Positions 21,965 through 23,252 of a stretch of DNA of 23,252 nucleotides are shown piece by piece; the stretch's first letter is position 1; the number at the start of each line of letters is the position of its first letter. The stretch covers positions 1-23,252 of the forward strand of contig JAEWTL010000123.1 of NCBI GenBank assembly GCA_023459495.1. Reading direction: 5' to 3'. A model generated the notes under the pieces. That model was not told the origin of the DNA and did not search any database. It saw only the letters and a list, made by a program, of their open reading frames with translations. This DNA is from Bacillota bacterium. Its GTDB lineage: Bacteria; Bacillota; Clostridia; Christensenellales; SZUA-584. The position numbers and the translations under genes are program-made.

Positions 21965-22324
21965 ATGGAAGAACGCAACTTAACGTGTATCGTATGCCCC
22001 ATGGGGTGTCCCATCAAGGCACAGGTGGAGGACGGACAGGTTATTAAAATCGAAGGCAACACCTGCAAACGCGGCGAAGCCTATGTCCGTGCGGAGATCG
22101 CGGACCCGCGCCGCACGCTGACCAGCACCATGCGTACCGCGGACGGCGGGCGCGTGCCGGTTAAGTCGTCCGCACCGCTGCCCAAGGGGCTCCTTGTGGA
22201 CAGCATGAAGCAGATCAATGCCGCGCAGGCCGGGACCAGCGTGGAGTCAGGCAGCAGGCTGATCGAGAACATCTTCGGTACCGGTATCGACATCGTAGCG
22301 ACGGATGCGTATCCCGCAAACTGA
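21965..22324 (+). CDS. DUF1667 protein, probable Fe-S electron-transfer subunit
   Basis: 119 residues. It opens with Cys8-x2-Cys11-x3-Cys15 (LTCIVCPMGC) and Cys34 (GNTCKRGEAYVRAEI), a CxxCxxxC...C spacing like the [4Fe-4S] N-terminal domain of molybdopterin oxidoreductases. DUF1667 proteins are small and usually sit behind the two flavoproteins of this operon, as here with a one-base gap. A role as electron relay between the flavoproteins and a carrier is inferred from the cysteine pattern and neighbours; no activity is established. Ends just before the bidirectional terminator at 22333. Confidence 0.9.
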   Translation: MEERNLTCIVCPMGCPIKAQVEDGQVIKIEGNTCKRGEAYVRAEIADPRRTLTSTMRTADGGRVPVKSSAPLPKGLLVDSMKQINAAQAGTSVESGSRLIENIFGTGIDIVATDAYPAN

Positions 22325-22332
22325 GTACAATG

Positions 22333-22361
22333 AAGGGGCTGTCTTCAGACAGTCCCTTTTT
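22333..22361 (+). terminator. Intrinsic terminator after DUF1667
   Basis: AAGGGGCTGTC (22333-22343) pairs with GACAGTCCCTT (22348-22358) with one G-T pair, then five T residues (22357-22361). It overlaps the 3' end of the convergent membrane protein gene, whose stop is at 22345-22347. Confidence 0.8.
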
Positions 22362-23252
22362 GATACGCTGACTCAACTTTTTTCGTCTGTCTTACGGGCG
22401 TGAAGCGTATGACGCAGACACCGAGCGCGGCATAAGTTAGTACGCTAAACAGGCTCAATAAATCTAATAAGAGAACAAATTGCCCAATAATCAACCCCTG
22501 AAATAGAACCGCACTCAAAATGTACGCTGCTATCATAACAATCATCATTATCTGTTTTGTATAGGCGAGTGAATCGTTAGAAGCAATGCATGCGATACCT
22601 GATACGGTGAGTGCTGAGGGAATTACAATATCCATAACAAGCATCAGGATCGCAATTATAATCATGTTGTTTAGATAATAGCTGTATGGGGTGACAAGTA
22701 TACTGAGAATATGGCCGGCTGCGACAATGAACAAACCAACTCCAAACAGCGTATTACCGACTTTGCTGCGCTGACGGGTGCCCAAAATAAGCAATACGCC
22801 TGCGCCAATATTGAGCATATCTGTAACGTGGTTAACCCATACTCCTCTAAAGCCAATGCCTAGAATACCCAACAGAACCTGAAGAACGATTGAGGCTGTG
22901 AAACAAACTGCAATTATAAATGATACCGCATTAGGCTTATCTGAAGGCTTGCTGTAAGCATACTCCTGCTGCGGATAACTTTGCGGCGGGGCGTACGGCT
23001 GCTGAGTATAGCCCTGTGGCTGCGGCGCGTACGGCTGCTGTTGATACCCCTGCGGCTGCGGTGCATAAGGCTGCTGGGGATAACCTTGTGGCTGCGGCGC
23101 ATACGGCTGCTGAGCATAGCCCTGCGATTGCGGAGTGTACGGCTGCTGTTGATACCCATGCGGCTGCGGTGCATAAGGTTGCTGGGGATAATCTTGTGGC
23201 GGCTCATACGGCTGCTGCGGATAGCTTTGTGGCTGCGGCGCATACGGCTGCT
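22345..23252 (-). CDS. Q/P/Y-rich repeat membrane protein, 5' end outside the window
   Basis: The minus-strand frame is open from the stop at 22345-22347 to the edge (about 301 codons). Residues nearest the edge are a tandem repeat of about 12 residues with consensus QQPYAPQPQGYP, nearly eight copies, then a short linker (QQEYAYSKPSDKPNA). About six hydrophobic segments follow (for example SFIIAVCFTASIVLQVLLGI, NIGAGVLLILG and MIMIVMIAAYILSAVLF-type stretches), ending in a basic tail. The TTG near 22872 looks like a start but is internal, because the frame stays coherent upstream through a full membrane helix. Proteins with a disordered Pro/Gln/Tyr-rich cytosolic arm and a multi-pass core are common in Gram-positives, but I cannot name the family. 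More AT-rich than the adjacent operon. Function unknown. Confidence 0.82.
   Translation of the reverse strand, partial: QPYAPQPQSYPQQPYEPPQDYPQQPYAPQPHGYQQQPYTPQSQGYAQQPYAPQPQGYPQQPYAPQPQGYQQQPYAPQPQGYTQQPYAPPQSYPQQEYAYSKPSDKPNAVSFIIAVCFTASIVLQVLLGILGIGFRGVWVNHVTDMLNIGAGVLLILGTRQRSKVGNTLFGVGLFIVAAGHILSILVTPYSYYLNNMIIIAILMLVMDIVIPSALTVSGIACIASNDSLAYTKQIMMIVMIAAYILSAVLFQGLIIGQFVLLLDLLSLFSVLTYAALGVCVIRFTPVRQTKKVESAYQKGTV
22972..23252 (-). repeat. Tandem 36-bp coding repeat with 3-unit higher-order structure
   Basis: Eight units of 36 or 33 bp, the first cut by one base at the edge. Units 3 (23149-23184) and 6 (23041-23076) are nearly identical, as are units 4 (23113-23148) and 7 (23005-23040), while unit 2 (23185-23217) resembles unit 5 (23077-23112). 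Thus the block of units 2-4 seems to be a duplicate of units 5-7. Units 2 and 8 have a three-base deletion in the same place. The number of units beyond the edge is unknown. Confidence 0.85.

Noticed and set aside
22345..22872. Membrane protein starting at TTG 22872
   Set aside because: The frame upstream remains open and encodes a membrane helix and a tidy tandem repeat up to the edge, so the TTG is internal.
22972..23252. CRISPR array at the right edge
   Set aside because: Regular spacing of 36 bp but no unique spacers; the repeats are contiguous, degenerate and in frame, and encode a 12-residue repeat.

Overview
The window looks like the chromosome of an anaerobic, GC-rich Bacillota bacterium of the Clostridia type. 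The evidence is the set of neighbours: a dnaX-ebfC-recR operon, an [FeFe]-hydrogenase of the HydABC type, a PadR-linked flavodoxin/ferredoxin fusion, a DUF421-DUF4363 pair, an anaerobic glycerol-3-phosphate dehydrogenase-like trio with DUF1667, strong AGGAGG ribosome binding sites, and TTG/GTG starts. A RodA homologue suggests a rod-shaped cell. I cannot name a genus. No rRNA, tRNA or CRISPR array was recognised.

Layout. 1-57 (-) is the first 19 codons of an IS3-type transposase OrfA cut by the window edge. 248-1205 (-) holds a small membrane protein followed by a TetR regulator. 1456-1965 (-) is a lipoprotein. 2098-4625 (-) is dnaX-ebfC-recR. The dnaX/rodA divergent gap carries a palindromic operator-like site and a 76-bp MITE/REP-like element. 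4984-6995 (+) is rodA plus a nitroreductase. 6992-8069 (-) is DUF421 overlapped by DUF4363. 8213-9593 (+) is padR plus an EFR1-type flavodoxin-ferredoxin. 9788-12493 (+) is nth-obg-yhbY-GNAT. 12556-16278 (-) is hydC-hydB-hydA-ferredoxin. A 515-base gap with two inverted repeats precedes an MBL-fold hydrolase (+), which faces a MATE exporter (-). 19301-22324 (+) is the GlpA-like/GlpB-like/DUF1667 operon, preceded by a promoter and a leader terminator. The right edge is a membrane protein (-) whose N-terminal part is a tandem 12-residue Q/P/Y-rich repeat; it is open at the edge.

How the genes work together. Redox metabolism dominates: an NADH-linked H2-producing or H2-consuming hydrogenase with its own small ferredoxin, a second ferredoxin/flavodoxin protein under probable PadR control, a nitroreductase, and an FAD/Fe-S dehydrogenase system probably fed by glycerol-3-phosphate. 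The rest is core housekeeping (DNA polymerase III clamp loader, recombination, base excision repair, ribosome assembly GTPase, cell-wall elongation).

The points most worth checking are the leader terminator in front of the GlpA-like operon (a possible antitermination switch), the short HydB with a separate downstream ferredoxin, an A7 slippery run in dnaX whose -1 frame would give a gamma-sized product, the nested 36-bp/3-unit repeats in the edge protein, and the palindromes in front of dnaX, padR and the hydrogenase operon.
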